From the NCBI GenBank assembly GCA_902780135.1, contig CACZEK010000024.1:1-64000 (forward strand): a stretch of 64,000 nt of DNA. Direction: 5' to 3'. The notes beneath the pieces were generated by a model that worked only from the letters and a program-made list of their open reading frames with translations, was not told the DNA's origin and searched no databases. The DNA is from an uncultured bacterium (GTDB lineage Bacteria; Verrucomicrobiota; Lentisphaeria; Victivallales; UBA1829). Of this stretch, positions 1 to 8,580 are shown piece by piece. The first letter of the stretch is position 1. The number at the start of each line of letters is the position of its first letter. Made by a program: the position numbers and the translations under genes.

Positions 1-1694
1 CACCCGCGGGCGGTCCCGGCGCAGGCGCAGGCGCTGCAGGCGGACAGAGACCCGCAGGCGGCATGGGCGGCGGCATGGGCGGCTTCGGCGGCGGCTTCGG
101 CGGCGGCATGGGCGGCTTCGGCGGCATGGGCGGCTTCGGCGGCATGGGCGGCGGCCAGCAGAACCAGGCCCCGGCAGTCGACATGGCGACTCTCCCCGGC
201 GGCATCCGCAGCGAAGAAGCGGAAAAGGCCGACGACAGCGGCTACCCGATGGTCAAGGACCTGAAGGCTTCCGACAAGTATCCCGAGATCATGAAGTTCC
301 GCGACGGCACCGACGTGACGAAGGACAACTGGGCGAAGCGCGCCGAAGAGATCAAGAAACTCTATGAATACTACATGTACGGCGTGTGGCACGACGGCTC
401 CGAAGTCGAAGTCACCTACAAGATGAACGAAGGCGACAACAACGGCCGCAAGTCCATGACCGTGACCGTCAAGCGCAAGAGCACCGGCAAGTCCGGCACG
501 TTCGACGTCAACATCACGCTCCCGACCGCCAGCGACACGGTCAAGATGCCGGAAGGCGGCTGGCCCGTCGTCCTCGGCATGCACGGCGCGCAGGAAGCGG
601 TCGCGGCGTCCCGCGGCTATGCCTCCATGACCTTCGGGGGTGGCGGCGGCTTCATGGGCGGCGTCACCAACATCGCAGCCGACAACAACCGTCACACCGG
701 CCTCTTCTACGATCTGTATCCCTACGGCGAAGACTGGAAGGAACAGACCGGCGAACTCCTCGCCTGGAGCTGGGGCATCTCCCGCATCATCGACGCCCTC
801 GAAGCGGGCGCGGGCAAGGAACTCAACATCAACCCGAAGAACACCATCGTGACCGGCGTCTCCCGTTACGGCAAGGCCGCCATGGTCTGCGGCGCGTTCG
901 AGCCCCGCATCAAGATGTGCGCTCCGTCCTGCTCCGGCGCGGGCGGCGTCGCGATGTACCGCTACGTCTCCGAAGGCAAGACCTACGACTTCTCCAGCAA
1001 GAACGATTCCAAGGAATACAAGTACGGCCGGAATGAGCCGATCGACAGCCTCCAGGCCACCGGCGAACAGGGCTGGTTCAACAACAAGTTCATGTGCTTC
1101 AAGGATCCGAAGACCCTCCCCGTCGACCAGCACATGCTCGCCATGCTCTGTGCCGATCCGGACCGCTACCTCTTCATCATCGGCTCCTGCACGGGTGAAG
1201 ACTGGGTGAACGCCCCGGCCATGTGGCTCACCTTCCGCGCCGCGAAGGCTTCCTATGAGAAGCTCGGCCTCGGCGACCACATCGTCGCGAACATCCACAA
1301 GTCCGGCCACGCGGTCACGGCCGAAGACATGAACTACATGATCGACTACTTCAACGAGAAAGTCTACGGCATCAAGTCCCCGACCGACCTGACCTGCCTC
1401 ACGACCTCCGCGTTCGAACTCCCCGCCAACAAGGATCCGCTGTTCGACTCCTTCGGCGGCACGGTTCCTCCGCAGCCCAAGCCGGATCCGGCTCCCGCGG
1501 CTAACGCCAACGGCGGCCAGCGTCCCGGCGGCGGCATGGGCGGTTTCGGCGGCGGCATGGGCGGCTTTGGCGGCGGCATGGGCGGCGCTCCCAGACCTGC
1601 CGGTGCTCCCGGTGCCGGTGCCGCGGGCGGCGCTCCCAGACCGGCCGGCGCTCCCGGCGCTGGTGCGGCTCCCGGAGCCGGCGCTCCTCGCTGA
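1..1694 (+). CDS. Secreted glucuronoyl-esterase-like (CE15-type) hydrolase with Gly-rich ends, 5' partial
   Basis: The frame is open from base 3 and no stop precedes the first ATG at 63, so the gene very likely begins upstream. Visible product is about 563 residues. An N-terminal Gly/Ala/Pro and GMGGFGG tract (to about base 165) precedes an alpha/beta-hydrolase domain. The nucleophile elbow reads GVSRYGK (Ser codon at 861), matching the GCSRxGK signature of CE15 4-O-methyl-glucuronoyl methylesterases; a GHAVT motif (His codon at 1308) fits the catalytic histidine. CE15 enzymes cleave lignin-glucuronoxylan esters, which fits the GH10 xylanase at 9.1 kb. The C-terminus returns to GMGGFGG and then Gly-Ala-Pro repeats. 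Secretion is inferred, because any signal peptide lies outside the window. It is followed by a hairpin terminator and a second Gly-rich hydrolase. Confidence 0.75.
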   Translation, partial: PAGGPGAGAGAAGGQRPAGGMGGGMGGFGGGFGGGMGGFGGMGGFGGMGGGQQNQAPAVDMATLPGGIRSEEAEKADDSGYPMVKDLKASDKYPEIMKFRDGTDVTKDNWAKRAEEIKKLYEYYMYGVWHDGSEVEVTYKMNEGDNNGRKSMTVTVKRKSTGKSGTFDVNITLPTASDTVKMPEGGWPVVLGMHGAQEAVAASRGYASMTFGGGGGFMGGVTNIAADNNRHTGLFYDLYPYGEDWKEQTGELLAWSWGISRIIDALEAGAGKELNINPKNTIVTGVSRYGKAAMVCGAFEPRIKMCAPSCSGAGGVAMYRYVSEGKTYDFSSKNDSKEYKYGRNEPIDSLQATGEQGWFNNKFMCFKDPKTLPVDQHMLAMLCADPDRYLFIIGSCTGEDWVNAPAMWLTFRAAKASYEKLGLGDHIVANIHKSGHAVTAEDMNYMIDYFNEKVYGIKSPTDLTCLTTSAFELPANKDPLFDSFGGTVPPQPKPDPAPAANANGGQRPGGGMGGFGGGMGGFGGGMGGAPRPAGAPGAGAAGGAPRPAGAPGAGAAPGAGAPR

Positions 1695-1713
1695 GTCCGT
1701 TCTCTGATCCTTC

Positions 1714-1743
1714 GGGAAGCGGTTCGTCCGCTTCCCGTTTTTT
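1714..1743 (+). terminator. Rho-independent terminator after the CE15-like gene
   Basis: Perfect 9-bp stem GGGAAGCGG / CCGCTTCCC (1714-1722 and 1728-1736) with a 5-nt loop, followed by GTTTTTT. Confidence 0.85.
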
Positions 1744-1766
1744 ACGGAATTAAACTAAAAAGGTCC

Positions 1767-1816
1767 TTTTTTTTGAAAAACACATGCAATAATGTTTGCT
1801 TCGGCATCGTTAAATA
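1767..1816 (+). promoter_or_regulatory. Upstream module shared with the 22.8-kb Gly-rich gene
   Basis: A T-run (1767-1774), then CAATAA (1787-1792), exactly 12 nt, then CATCGTTAAATA (1805-1816). The same order and the same 12-nt spacing recur at 22684-22731 ahead of the other GMGGFGG gene. CAATAA may be part of a -10 region and the 12-mer an early 5'-UTR or operator element; this is inference. Confidence 0.55.
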
Positions 1817-1888
1817 ACGTGTAAGCAAGTAAACTCGTCCCGCAATATATCAACAACCAATCCAACAAAATCATACAAGGAGATTCGT

Positions 1889-3592
1889 ATGAAACACATG
1901 TTCAACAAGATGCTGGCTTCCGGCGCGTTCATCGCCGGTACCATGCTGATCGCGTCCGTGCTCTCCGCTCAGGCTTCGGCCGGCGGTGCTGCTCCGGCCG
2001 GTGCACCAGGCGCTGCTCCCGGCGGCGCTCCCGCGGGCGGCATGCCCATGGGCGGCGGCTTCCAGATGCCTGCCGGCGGTTTCGGCGGCGGTATGGGCGG
2101 CGGCTTCGGCGGCGGCCAGGGCGGTATGCCCCCGATGGGCGGCTTCGGCGGCGGTATGGGCGGTATGCCCCCGATGGGCGAAGGCGGAATGCCTGATTTC
2201 GGCGCCATGTTCGGCGGCCAGATGCCCGATTTCGGCGCCATGTTTGGCGGCGGCATGCCTCCGATGGGCGGCGGTGAAGGCGGCGCGCCTGGCGGATTCC
2301 CCGGCTTCGGCGGCGGTATGCCCCCGATGGGCGGCGGTGAAGGCGGCGGCATGGGCGGCTTCCCGATGATGGGCGGCTTCGGCGGCATGGGCGGCATGGG
2401 CGGCTTCCCCGGAATGGGCGGAGCTCCCGGCGGCCAGCAGCAGGAAGCCAAGCCGGACAAAGGCAGCCAGCTCCCGAAGGGATACAACGCCGACGGCCCG
2501 ACCTATGTGAAGGTCGACCTCTGCACCGCTGACAAGAAGTGCCCGATCTGCTCCCTCTGGGATGCGGACAAGAAAGAATGGAAAGACATCGAGCCCCCGA
2601 AGAAGACCGGTGGCGGCGGCATGGGCATGTTCGGCATGATGGGCGGCTTCGGCGGCGGTGGCGGCGGCGTCATGACCAACAACGGCCAGCCGATCGGCGC
2701 CAAGCAGATGGCTGACATCAAGTTCGCGGCCGACGGCTCCAGCTCCCAGTACATGGACGGCTATCTCCCCGAGATCAAGGAAGGCGAGAAAGTCCCGGCG
2801 ATCCTCTACATCCACGGCGGCGCCTGGATGGGCGGCAGCGCCCGCGGCTGCAACGCCGGCTTCTTCGATCGCCTGGTCAAGGCCGGCTATGCCGTCTTCT
2901 CCCTGAACTATCGTCTCTCCAGCGAAGCCGCGTTCCCGCGTCAGATGAACGACGCCAAGGCCGCCGTCCGCTGGATCCGCGCCCACGCGAAGGAACTCAA
3001 CATTGACGCCGACCACATCGGCACCATCGGCGACTCCTCCGGCGGACACATGGCGGGCTTCCTCGGCACCACCAGCAACCTGAAGGGCCTCATGATGGGC
3101 GATATCGGCGACAACGCCGAATACTCCTCCTCCGTCCAGGCCGTCGTCGACCTCTTCGGCCCGATGAACGTCCTCACCATGGACAAGCAGGCGGAAGAAG
3201 CCTCTGCCGAAGCCGGACGCGGCATGATGGGCCACGACACCGACCAGGGCCCCTACAGCGCCTACGTCGGCGTGCCGATCCACAGCACCCGCGAAACCGA
3301 TCCCGCTCCCGCGCAGCGCGCCGATCCGGGCATGTATGCCCACACGCTCGATCCCAAGACCGCTCCCGGATTCCTGATCCAGCACGGCACCAGGGACAAC
3401 GTCGTTCCGATCGGTTCCTCCAAGGAATTCGCCGAAACCGTTGCCAAGTACATCGGCAAGGACAAAGTGATCTTCGAAGGCGCCGGCTTCTTCGACGGCT
3501 GCGGCCACGAAGACGGACGCTTCTTCGACGAGAAGAACTCCAAGCGCGTCATCGAATTCCTCGACAAGTATCTGAAGCCCGCGAAGAAGTGA
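1889..3592 (+). CDS. Secreted alpha/beta-hydrolase (esterase/lipase type) with a long GMGGFGG domain
   Basis: 567 residues; the start is fixed by AAGGAG 7 nt upstream of the ATG. Residues 1-31 form a signal peptide ending ASA. About 160 residues follow of Gly/Met/Pro/Phe low complexity (GGFGGGMGG, MPPMGGGEGG), then a hydrolase domain from about residue 205. Catalytic features: oxyanion HGG at 309-311, nucleophile elbow GDSSGG (Ser383), Asp503 in GTRDNVVP and His540 in GCGHEDG, as in the hormone-sensitive-lipase/BD-FAE esterases. A C-x5-C-x2-C cluster (LCTADKKCPICS) lies between the two parts; its role is unknown. The substrate cannot be read; carbohydrate acyl or feruloyl esters would fit the neighbouring genes. 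It is a separate transcription unit with its own promoter module and terminator. Confidence 0.82.
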   Translation: MKHMFNKMLASGAFIAGTMLIASVLSAQASAGGAAPAGAPGAAPGGAPAGGMPMGGGFQMPAGGFGGGMGGGFGGGQGGMPPMGGFGGGMGGMPPMGEGGMPDFGAMFGGQMPDFGAMFGGGMPPMGGGEGGAPGGFPGFGGGMPPMGGGEGGGMGGFPMMGGFGGMGGMGGFPGMGGAPGGQQQEAKPDKGSQLPKGYNADGPTYVKVDLCTADKKCPICSLWDADKKEWKDIEPPKKTGGGGMGMFGMMGGFGGGGGGVMTNNGQPIGAKQMADIKFAADGSSSQYMDGYLPEIKEGEKVPAILYIHGGAWMGGSARGCNAGFFDRLVKAGYAVFSLNYRLSSEAAFPRQMNDAKAAVRWIRAHAKELNIDADHIGTIGDSSGGHMAGFLGTTSNLKGLMMGDIGDNAEYSSSVQAVVDLFGPMNVLTMDKQAEEASAEAGRGMMGHDTDQGPYSAYVGVPIHSTRETDPAPAQRADPGMYAHTLDPKTAPGFLIQHGTRDNVVPIGSSKEFAETVAKYIGKDKVIFEGAGFFDGCGHEDGRFFDEKNSKRVIEFLDKYLKPAKK

Positions 3593-3665
3593 TTCCTCCG
3601 GTCCGCTGATACCACGCCCGGCAGGACGCCTCAGAACTCCTGCCGGACGTCAGGAAAGACACCCT

Positions 3666-3698
3666 GCATCCCGGACTCCGGTCCGGGGTGCTTTTTTA
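3666..3698 (+). terminator. Terminator after the Gly-rich hydrolase
   Basis: 11-bp stem with one G-U pair, GCATCCCGGAC / GTCCGGGGTGC (3666-3676, 3681-3691), 4-nt loop, then a T6 tail. I see no gene or signal in the rest of 3700-3890. Confidence 0.85.
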
Positions 3699-3898
3699 TG
3701 TGTTTTTTTTGAAAAGGGGAGAAATAGAAATCAGGTTTGACAGATCCACGATCCAGCATCCGCCACGGAGATTCCCGAACCGCACCGGCATCCCGGCAAA
3801 TCAATATGAGCCGCATACATCGGGCGGCTCGAATCTTTCGCGGGGCTTGAGCCTGCGTTTTTTTGCAAAGCATAAGCTCCGGAATAAAATGTCAATGC

Positions 3899-3957
3899 AC
3901 AAAAAAGGACGGGATCGCGGGCGGGCTCATCATCATTCCCGCCCGGAACCCCGTCCG
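3899..3957 (-). terminator. Terminator of the P-II/amt operon
   Basis: Read on the minus strand, nested stems GGACGGG...CCCGTCC (outer) and GGGCGGG...CCCGCCC (inner) are followed by T6. They lie just past the amt stop at 3974. Confidence 0.85.
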
Positions 3958-3973
3958 GGTTGAACCGTTTCAG

Positions 3974-5323
3974 TTATTCGTTCGTAAAGATCTGGAATCC
4001 CGCGTAAGCGTCGTTTCCGTGCTCGGTGATGTCGAGGCCCTTGAGTTCCTCTTCCGGGCTGACGCGCAGGCCGAGCGTCTTCTTGAGGACGATGAACGTG
4101 ATCATGCCGAGGATGAACGCCCATGCGCCGTAGGAGGCGATGCCGAGGAGCTGGATCGCCGTGGAGTGGAACCCGCCGCCGTAGAAGAGGCCGGTGTTCG
4201 CGTCGGCGATCTTCAGCACGCCTTCCGCGCCGAAGAGGCCGCAGGCGAGGGTGCCCCAGACGCCGTTGACCAGGTGGACGCTGACCGCGCCGACGGGGTC
4301 GTCGACTTTGATGCGGTCGATCGCAAGCACGCTCAGGACCACGAGCACGCCGGCGACCGCGCCGATGATCAGCGCGCCGACGGGCGTCACGATGTCGCAG
4401 GGGGCGGTGATCGCCACGAGTCCGGCGAGCGCGCCGTTCAGCGTCATGGAGGCGTCCGGCTTCTTCAGGACGAGCCAGGCGGTGAACATGGCGGTCAGGG
4501 TGCCGGCGACCGCGCCGAAGTTCGTGACCAGCGCCACCCGTCCGATGTCGCCGTTGCCCGCGACGGTCGAGCCGGGGTTGAACCCGAACCAGCCGATCCA
4601 GAGGACGAGCACGCCGATCGCGGCGAACGCGATGTTGTGTCCGGGGATGGCGCGCGGCTTCCCGTCCGGGCCGTATTTGCCGATGCGCGGACCGAGGACG
4701 ATCGCGCCGGTGAGCGCCAGCCAGCCGCCGACGCTGTGGACGACCGTGGATCCGGCGAAGTCGTGGAAATTCAGGTCCGCCAGCCAGCCGCCGCCCCACG
4801 CCCATTTGCCCGCGATCGGGTAGATGAAGAGGGAGATGACGGCGGAGTAGATCAGGTAGGAGCGGAATTGCGTGCGTTCCGCCATCGCGCCGGAAACGAT
4901 CGTCGCGGCGGTCGCGCAGAACATCGTCTGGAAGAACATGTAGGTCCAGTTCCAGTCGTCGCCCGTGTTGAAGATGTCCATGAAGAAGCCGTCCGTGCCG
5001 ATGAAACCGGCCTTCGTGGCGCCGAACATGAACGCCGAGCCGATGATCCAGAAGCAGACGGAGCCGATGACGAAGTCCATCACGTTCTTCATCATGATGT
5101 TGCTCGTGTTCTTCGCGCGGGTCAGCCCGGCTTCCACCAGGGCGAATCCCGCCTGCATCACGAAGACCAGGATGCCCGCGATCAGGGTCCAGACGACGTT
5201 CAGGTTGACCTGGACGGCTTCCACCGCCTCCATCGTGGCGGGCGCGGCCGCGCCGTTCTCTTCCGCGGCAAACGCGGCGCTCGTCACGCCGCATACGGCT
5301 AACAGTGTCAAGAGTTTTTTCAT
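3974..5323 (-). CDS. amt: Ammonium transporter (Amt/MEP/Rh family)
   Basis: 449 residues. The ATG at 5323 was chosen over upstream codons because it starts a clean signal peptide (MKKLLTLLAVCG...AFA) and has GAGG upstream. After the peptide come the membrane helices of the Amt fold, with hallmark stretches such as AGFALVEAGLTRAKN, the DFAGSTVVHSVGG block carrying a conserved pore-region motif, and the C-terminal tail ELKGLDITEHGNDAY, which in the family contacts the P-II protein. It conducts ammonium across the inner membrane. It lies 22 bp downstream of the P-II gene in one operon behind a sigma-54 promoter, the classical glnK-amtB arrangement. Length and motifs look intact, so a functional transporter is expected. 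Confidence 0.95.
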   Translation of the reverse strand: MKKLLTLLAVCGVTSAAFAAEENGAAAPATMEAVEAVQVNLNVVWTLIAGILVFVMQAGFALVEAGLTRAKNTSNIMMKNVMDFVIGSVCFWIIGSAFMFGATKAGFIGTDGFFMDIFNTGDDWNWTYMFFQTMFCATAATIVSGAMAERTQFRSYLIYSAVISLFIYPIAGKWAWGGGWLADLNFHDFAGSTVVHSVGGWLALTGAIVLGPRIGKYGPDGKPRAIPGHNIAFAAIGVLVLWIGWFGFNPGSTVAGNGDIGRVALVTNFGAVAGTLTAMFTAWLVLKKPDASMTLNGALAGLVAITAPCDIVTPVGALIIGAVAGVLVVLSVLAIDRIKVDDPVGAVSVHLVNGVWGTLACGLFGAEGVLKIADANTGLFYGGGFHSTAIQLLGIASYGAWAFILGMITFIVLKKTLGLRVSPEEELKGLDITEHGNDAYAGFQIFTNE

Positions 5324-5345
5324 GTATGTGTACCTCAATGTTTTC

Positions 5346-5687
5346 TTATCCGATCGCCTCGGAACCGCGTTCGCCCGTGCGGATGCGGATGCATTCGTCC
5401 ATGGGCAGGACAAAGATCTTTCCGTCGCCGATGTGGCCGGTGCGCGCGCCTTCGCAGATGCCCTCGATGGTCGTTTCGACGAATTCGTCGTTGACCGCGA
5501 TGGCAAGGCGGACCTTCTTCAGCAGGTTGACTTCCTTCAGCGCGCCGCGCCACATCTGAGCGTAACCGCGCTGCTGTCCGCATCCCAGAGCGTTGGTCAC
5601 GGAAATCTTGAAAACACTGCGGGCATACAATGCCTGCTTGACCGGGTTCAGCCGATCGGGCTGAATGTAGGCAATCACCAGTTTCAT
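5346..5687 (-). CDS. P-II nitrogen regulatory protein (GlnK/GlnB type) without T-loop tyrosine 51
   Basis: 113 residues, the usual P-II length; the start is fixed by AGGAGG before the ATG. The B-loop TGHIGDGKIFV (Lys90) and the C-terminal RIRTGE (Arg101, Arg103) are intact, so ATP/2-oxoglutarate binding is expected. Numbering matches E. coli GlnB without gaps through the T-loop: position 46 is Trp instead of Tyr, position 51 (the uridylylated Tyr) is Lys, position 49 (the cyanobacterial phospho-Ser) is Ala, and Arg38 is Gln. Uridylylation by GlnD at Tyr51 therefore seems impossible. Regulation of the downstream Amt would have to rely on effector binding alone, or on another modification. The sigma-54 promoter suggests nitrogen-limitation control. 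Confidence 0.92.
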   Translation of the reverse strand: MKLVIAYIQPDRLNPVKQALYARSVFKISVTNALGCGQQRGYAQMWRGALKEVNLLKKVRLAIAVNDEFVETTIEGICEGARTGHIGDGKIFVLPMDECIRIRTGERGSEAIG

Positions 5688-5730
5688 AACGAACCTCCTG
5701 TCTATGTTCGCTGGGTTGTACCCGGTGATA

Positions 5731-5746
5731 AGCAAATCCCGTGCCA
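5731..5746 (-). promoter_or_regulatory. Sigma-54 (-24/-12) promoter of the P-II/amt operon
   Basis: On the minus strand TGGCACGGGATTTGCT matches the consensus TGGCACR-N4-TTGCW at every defined base. It lies about 44 nt upstream of the P-II ATG, giving a leader of roughly 30 nt. An enhancer-binding protein is required; the NtrC-like regulator at 12.3-13.7 kb is the obvious local candidate, but I found no clear binding site upstream. Confidence 0.85.
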
Positions 5747-5905
5747 AGTCCCTTTTTATGCTCAAAAAAACCGGTCCTCTCCGGATCCGTTTCAGAAAAC
5801 GTAAAGGATTTCCAAAAAACGGACATTCCGTGAAAAACGGGGGGCGACCGGGAAAAGAAAACGCCCCGGACGCCCGAATCGTGTCCGGATCCCCGGTCGA
5901 ATGAT

Positions 5906-5941
5906 AATAGGACCAATAGGTCCAATAAGACCAATAGGAAT
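5906..5941. repeat. 9-bp tandem repeat, four units
   Basis: Units AATAGGACC, AATAGGTCC, AATAAGACC and AATAGGAAT run head to tail in the 469-bp gap between the P-II and ankyrin genes. No gene was found in this gap; besides the repeat it holds the sigma-54 promoter and an AT-rich possible promoter near 6072. Confidence 0.8.
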
Positions 5942-6071
5942 AGGGCAGGGCACTCAACACATCTTTTCCCATTCGTCCTGTCTCACAGCATACGCCCTCC
6001 CGGCAGTTGATCGTTTTTTTGAGGTGCGCCAAGTAGAAAGTTTTCTTTTTTTGCAAACACGCTTTTTTTTC

Positions 6072-6099
6072 TTGATTTTTTATGATATTATGATATTGT
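6072..6099 (+). promoter_or_regulatory. Possible promoter of the ankyrin lipoprotein
   Basis: TTGATT (6072-6077), 16 bp, TATTGT (6094-6099) in an AT-rich stretch 58 bp before the start codon. The AT content makes chance matches likely. Confidence 0.4.
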
Positions 6100-6156
6100 A
6101 ATGTTTGAAAATGACCGAACCGGAATCAGCAACACCAATTCCCAAGGAGAAATAAC

Positions 6157-8580
6157 ATGAAACACCGGGTATTTCTGATCGCAGCCGCGCTCTGCGCCTC
6201 AGTCTTTGCCCTGAACACGACGGGCTGCAACAGCGAAGAAGCAACTGCACCCGCCTTGCCGTCTGTTTCCGCGGATGGCTTCACGACTGCCGAAATCGAA
6301 CTGATTCCGCCCGCCGGGGCCAAGGCTGGAGGAGACTTTCATTTTTCCTTCCTGACCGGGAAAGTGGAATGGACGCCGGGCATGATACCTTTGGTCGTCG
6401 GGGACCACCCGCCAAAACAGGAGAGAGGTCCGGCGGAACTTACATTCAGCATGATGGGCGAGGCCGACATGAAGAGCGTGCCGGTCGTGATCCTGTCGGA
6501 GAGCGAGATCAAGTCGATTCTGTCGACGGGGGATTTCCCGGAAAAAAAAGCGGCGACAAACCCGGATCGCCTGAACCGCGAATCCTTCTATGTCCTGAAA
6601 GACGAAACGGATCATTCGTTTTATGTTTTCCGCCTCAAGGACAATTCTCCCAAATATGTATGGCAGCAGATCGAATACGTCCGCATTGGCGAGAGAGAGT
6701 CGTGGAAGGAGAACGAGAATCCCGGTCTGTCCGCGCTGGTGAAATCCGCATCGAACACGAAAACAGGAACAAGCCGGTCCAAAGAGAAAAAGAAGACGAA
6801 CGCCGAAACGACGCGTCAGAAAATCATCCAGGCATGGAGAGAGAAAAATGACGCAGATCGAAGAAAAGGGGAAAATTCGGTCCTGGAGGAACAGATGAAC
6901 ATGCGGATCGAACTCGTCAATCGGATGTATTCCGGCGACACGTTCCCGAAGACGGCGGAGGAAATCAGTCTTGTGGAGTTCCTGATCAACGGCGCGGAAT
7001 ATGACAAGCTGATCGAATTGTGCAAAGGAAAAAAACTTGATTTCAATGTGAATGCAGTGAGCAACCAAAAGGTGCCTTTGTTATATCGTGCGATAGAATC
7101 GGATCCGGAACGCCGGACAAAGGATTTCCTTGACCGGAAGAACAATATCTTCGAGTTCGTGCTGAACAACGGCGGCGCCGCCGTGATTCCCACGGAGGGA
7201 GGCATGGCGTGCGTCGAAGAGGCCGCGGCGACGAATAACAAATTCGCATTCGATCTGCTCGTGAAGGATGGCTTCGACTTCAATCGGAAGAACAGCAGTG
7301 GATCGACCATTCAGGAACACCTTCTTCGTTATCGGAACATCGCCAAAATCGACGCCGAGATCATGAAGAAGATCAATTCGGAGAGCAAACTATCCCTGTA
7401 TATGCGGCTTCATTCGATCGACGCCGCCGACCTGAAGAAAGAGCTGGAGGACAAAGAGAACCCCGTAGACGTCAACAAGCCGGACGGTAGCGGAAAGACC
7501 CTGCTGGATTACGCGATCGATCCGAAAGAGTATTGCAGTCCGGCCATCGTCAGCACGCTGCTCGACGCGGGCGCCAAGTTCAAACAATCCACGGTGAGGC
7601 AGATCATCAGTTCGAATAAAGGGAATTATTTCCTTCCGATTTTCTGGCAGCATCGCGACGAATTGACCGAGAACGAGTGGTATGACTGTTTCCGCGCGTC
7701 GATAGATGCCCGGAACATCGAAGCGTTCAAGTTCTTCCTGGAACAGGGGCTCGATCCTGACAAGAAAACGAATAACCCTTATGTTTTCAGCCCCCTGATG
7801 AACGTCTACGAGAATGGGACGCAGGAAATGATGGAGCTGATGGAAGCGCGCGGATACAAAAAGCCGTTCTGGGCGGCGGTCAAGTGGAACGACCTCGAAC
7901 TGGCGAAAGAATACCTTGATGCCGGGGTGGACGTCAACGAGGCGGACCAGGTCACCCACCAGAAGCCGATTTTGCATGCCGTGTCGGCCGGCAATTTGAA
8001 AATGGCAGAACTGCTGCTTGAACACGGAGTCAAGGTTTCGCCCGACGATTATCGCCGCGCGGGCGAGCATTATCCTGTTGCATCCGCCGCAACCGGCGGC
8101 CAGACGAAAATGGTGGAACTGCTCCTGAAACACGGGTTCGTGACGGATTTCCCCAAAACGCCCGGAGACACCAAACATCCGCGCCAATCGTCCGCTCTGT
8201 ATATTGCCTTGCTCCACAAGCATTATGAGACAGCGAAGCTCCTGCTGAAATATGGCGCACGCACCGATGTTACGGACGAAAAAACAGTCTTTGACCGAGA
8301 ACAAGGCAAATCCGTCAAGATCGACGCCGGACTGGAAGAACTCTTCAAAAACGATCCTGAGGCGCTGAAAGTCCTCAAATCGGGGAAAGGCGATGAATCA
8401 GGGCGAACCGGTCGTTTCGGTCAACAGCGCCGCTTTGTATCTTCTGCTGATCTATCTGGAGAAACAGCGGCGGCTTTGCGCTCAGGCGAGGGACGGCGAC
8501 AACTTCACATGGGCGGAGGGAAAGGCGTTCTACGATGCGAATTACAAATCGAACTTCTCACGCGTCATCGCGCAGCTTGA
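6157..8580 (+). CDS. Ankyrin-repeat lipoprotein
   Basis: 807 residues as read. AAGGAG precedes the ATG. The N-terminus is a lipoprotein signal (MKHRVFLIAAALCASVFALN) with lipobox TTGC, so it is probably anchored in the envelope. Residues about 30-250 resemble no family I recognise and include a charged, Lys-rich stretch. From about 270 to 730 come degenerate then clear ankyrin units (HAVSAGNLKMAELLLEHG, ALYIALLHKHYETAKLLLKYGA). The last 62 codons overlap the next gene in another frame and look like its shadow (Arg/Gly-rich, no repeat pattern). The natural end may therefore be nearer 8390 and a frameshift is possible. GC content is lower than in the flanking metabolic genes. Function unknown; a protein-interaction role is inferred from the repeats. 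Confidence 0.75.
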   Translation: MKHRVFLIAAALCASVFALNTTGCNSEEATAPALPSVSADGFTTAEIELIPPAGAKAGGDFHFSFLTGKVEWTPGMIPLVVGDHPPKQERGPAELTFSMMGEADMKSVPVVILSESEIKSILSTGDFPEKKAATNPDRLNRESFYVLKDETDHSFYVFRLKDNSPKYVWQQIEYVRIGERESWKENENPGLSALVKSASNTKTGTSRSKEKKKTNAETTRQKIIQAWREKNDADRRKGENSVLEEQMNMRIELVNRMYSGDTFPKTAEEISLVEFLINGAEYDKLIELCKGKKLDFNVNAVSNQKVPLLYRAIESDPERRTKDFLDRKNNIFEFVLNNGGAAVIPTEGGMACVEEAAATNNKFAFDLLVKDGFDFNRKNSSGSTIQEHLLRYRNIAKIDAEIMKKINSESKLSLYMRLHSIDAADLKKELEDKENPVDVNKPDGSGKTLLDYAIDPKEYCSPAIVSTLLDAGAKFKQSTVRQIISSNKGNYFLPIFWQHRDELTENEWYDCFRASIDARNIEAFKFFLEQGLDPDKKTNNPYVFSPLMNVYENGTQEMMELMEARGYKKPFWAAVKWNDLELAKEYLDAGVDVNEADQVTHQKPILHAVSAGNLKMAELLLEHGVKVSPDDYRRAGEHYPVASAATGGQTKMVELLLKHGFVTDFPKTPGDTKHPRQSSALYIALLHKHYETAKLLLKYGARTDVTDEKTVFDREQGKSVKIDAGLEELFKNDPEALKVLKSGKGDESGRTGRFGQQRRFVSSADLSGETAAALRSGEGRRQLHMGGGKGVLRCELQIELLTRHRAA

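Noticed and set aside
1871..3508. Long minus-strand frame (545 codons) opposite the Gly-rich hydrolase
   Set aside because: It is the antisense shadow of a GC-rich repeat gene: composition is His/Ala/Asp-rich, with no ribosome-binding site and no motif.
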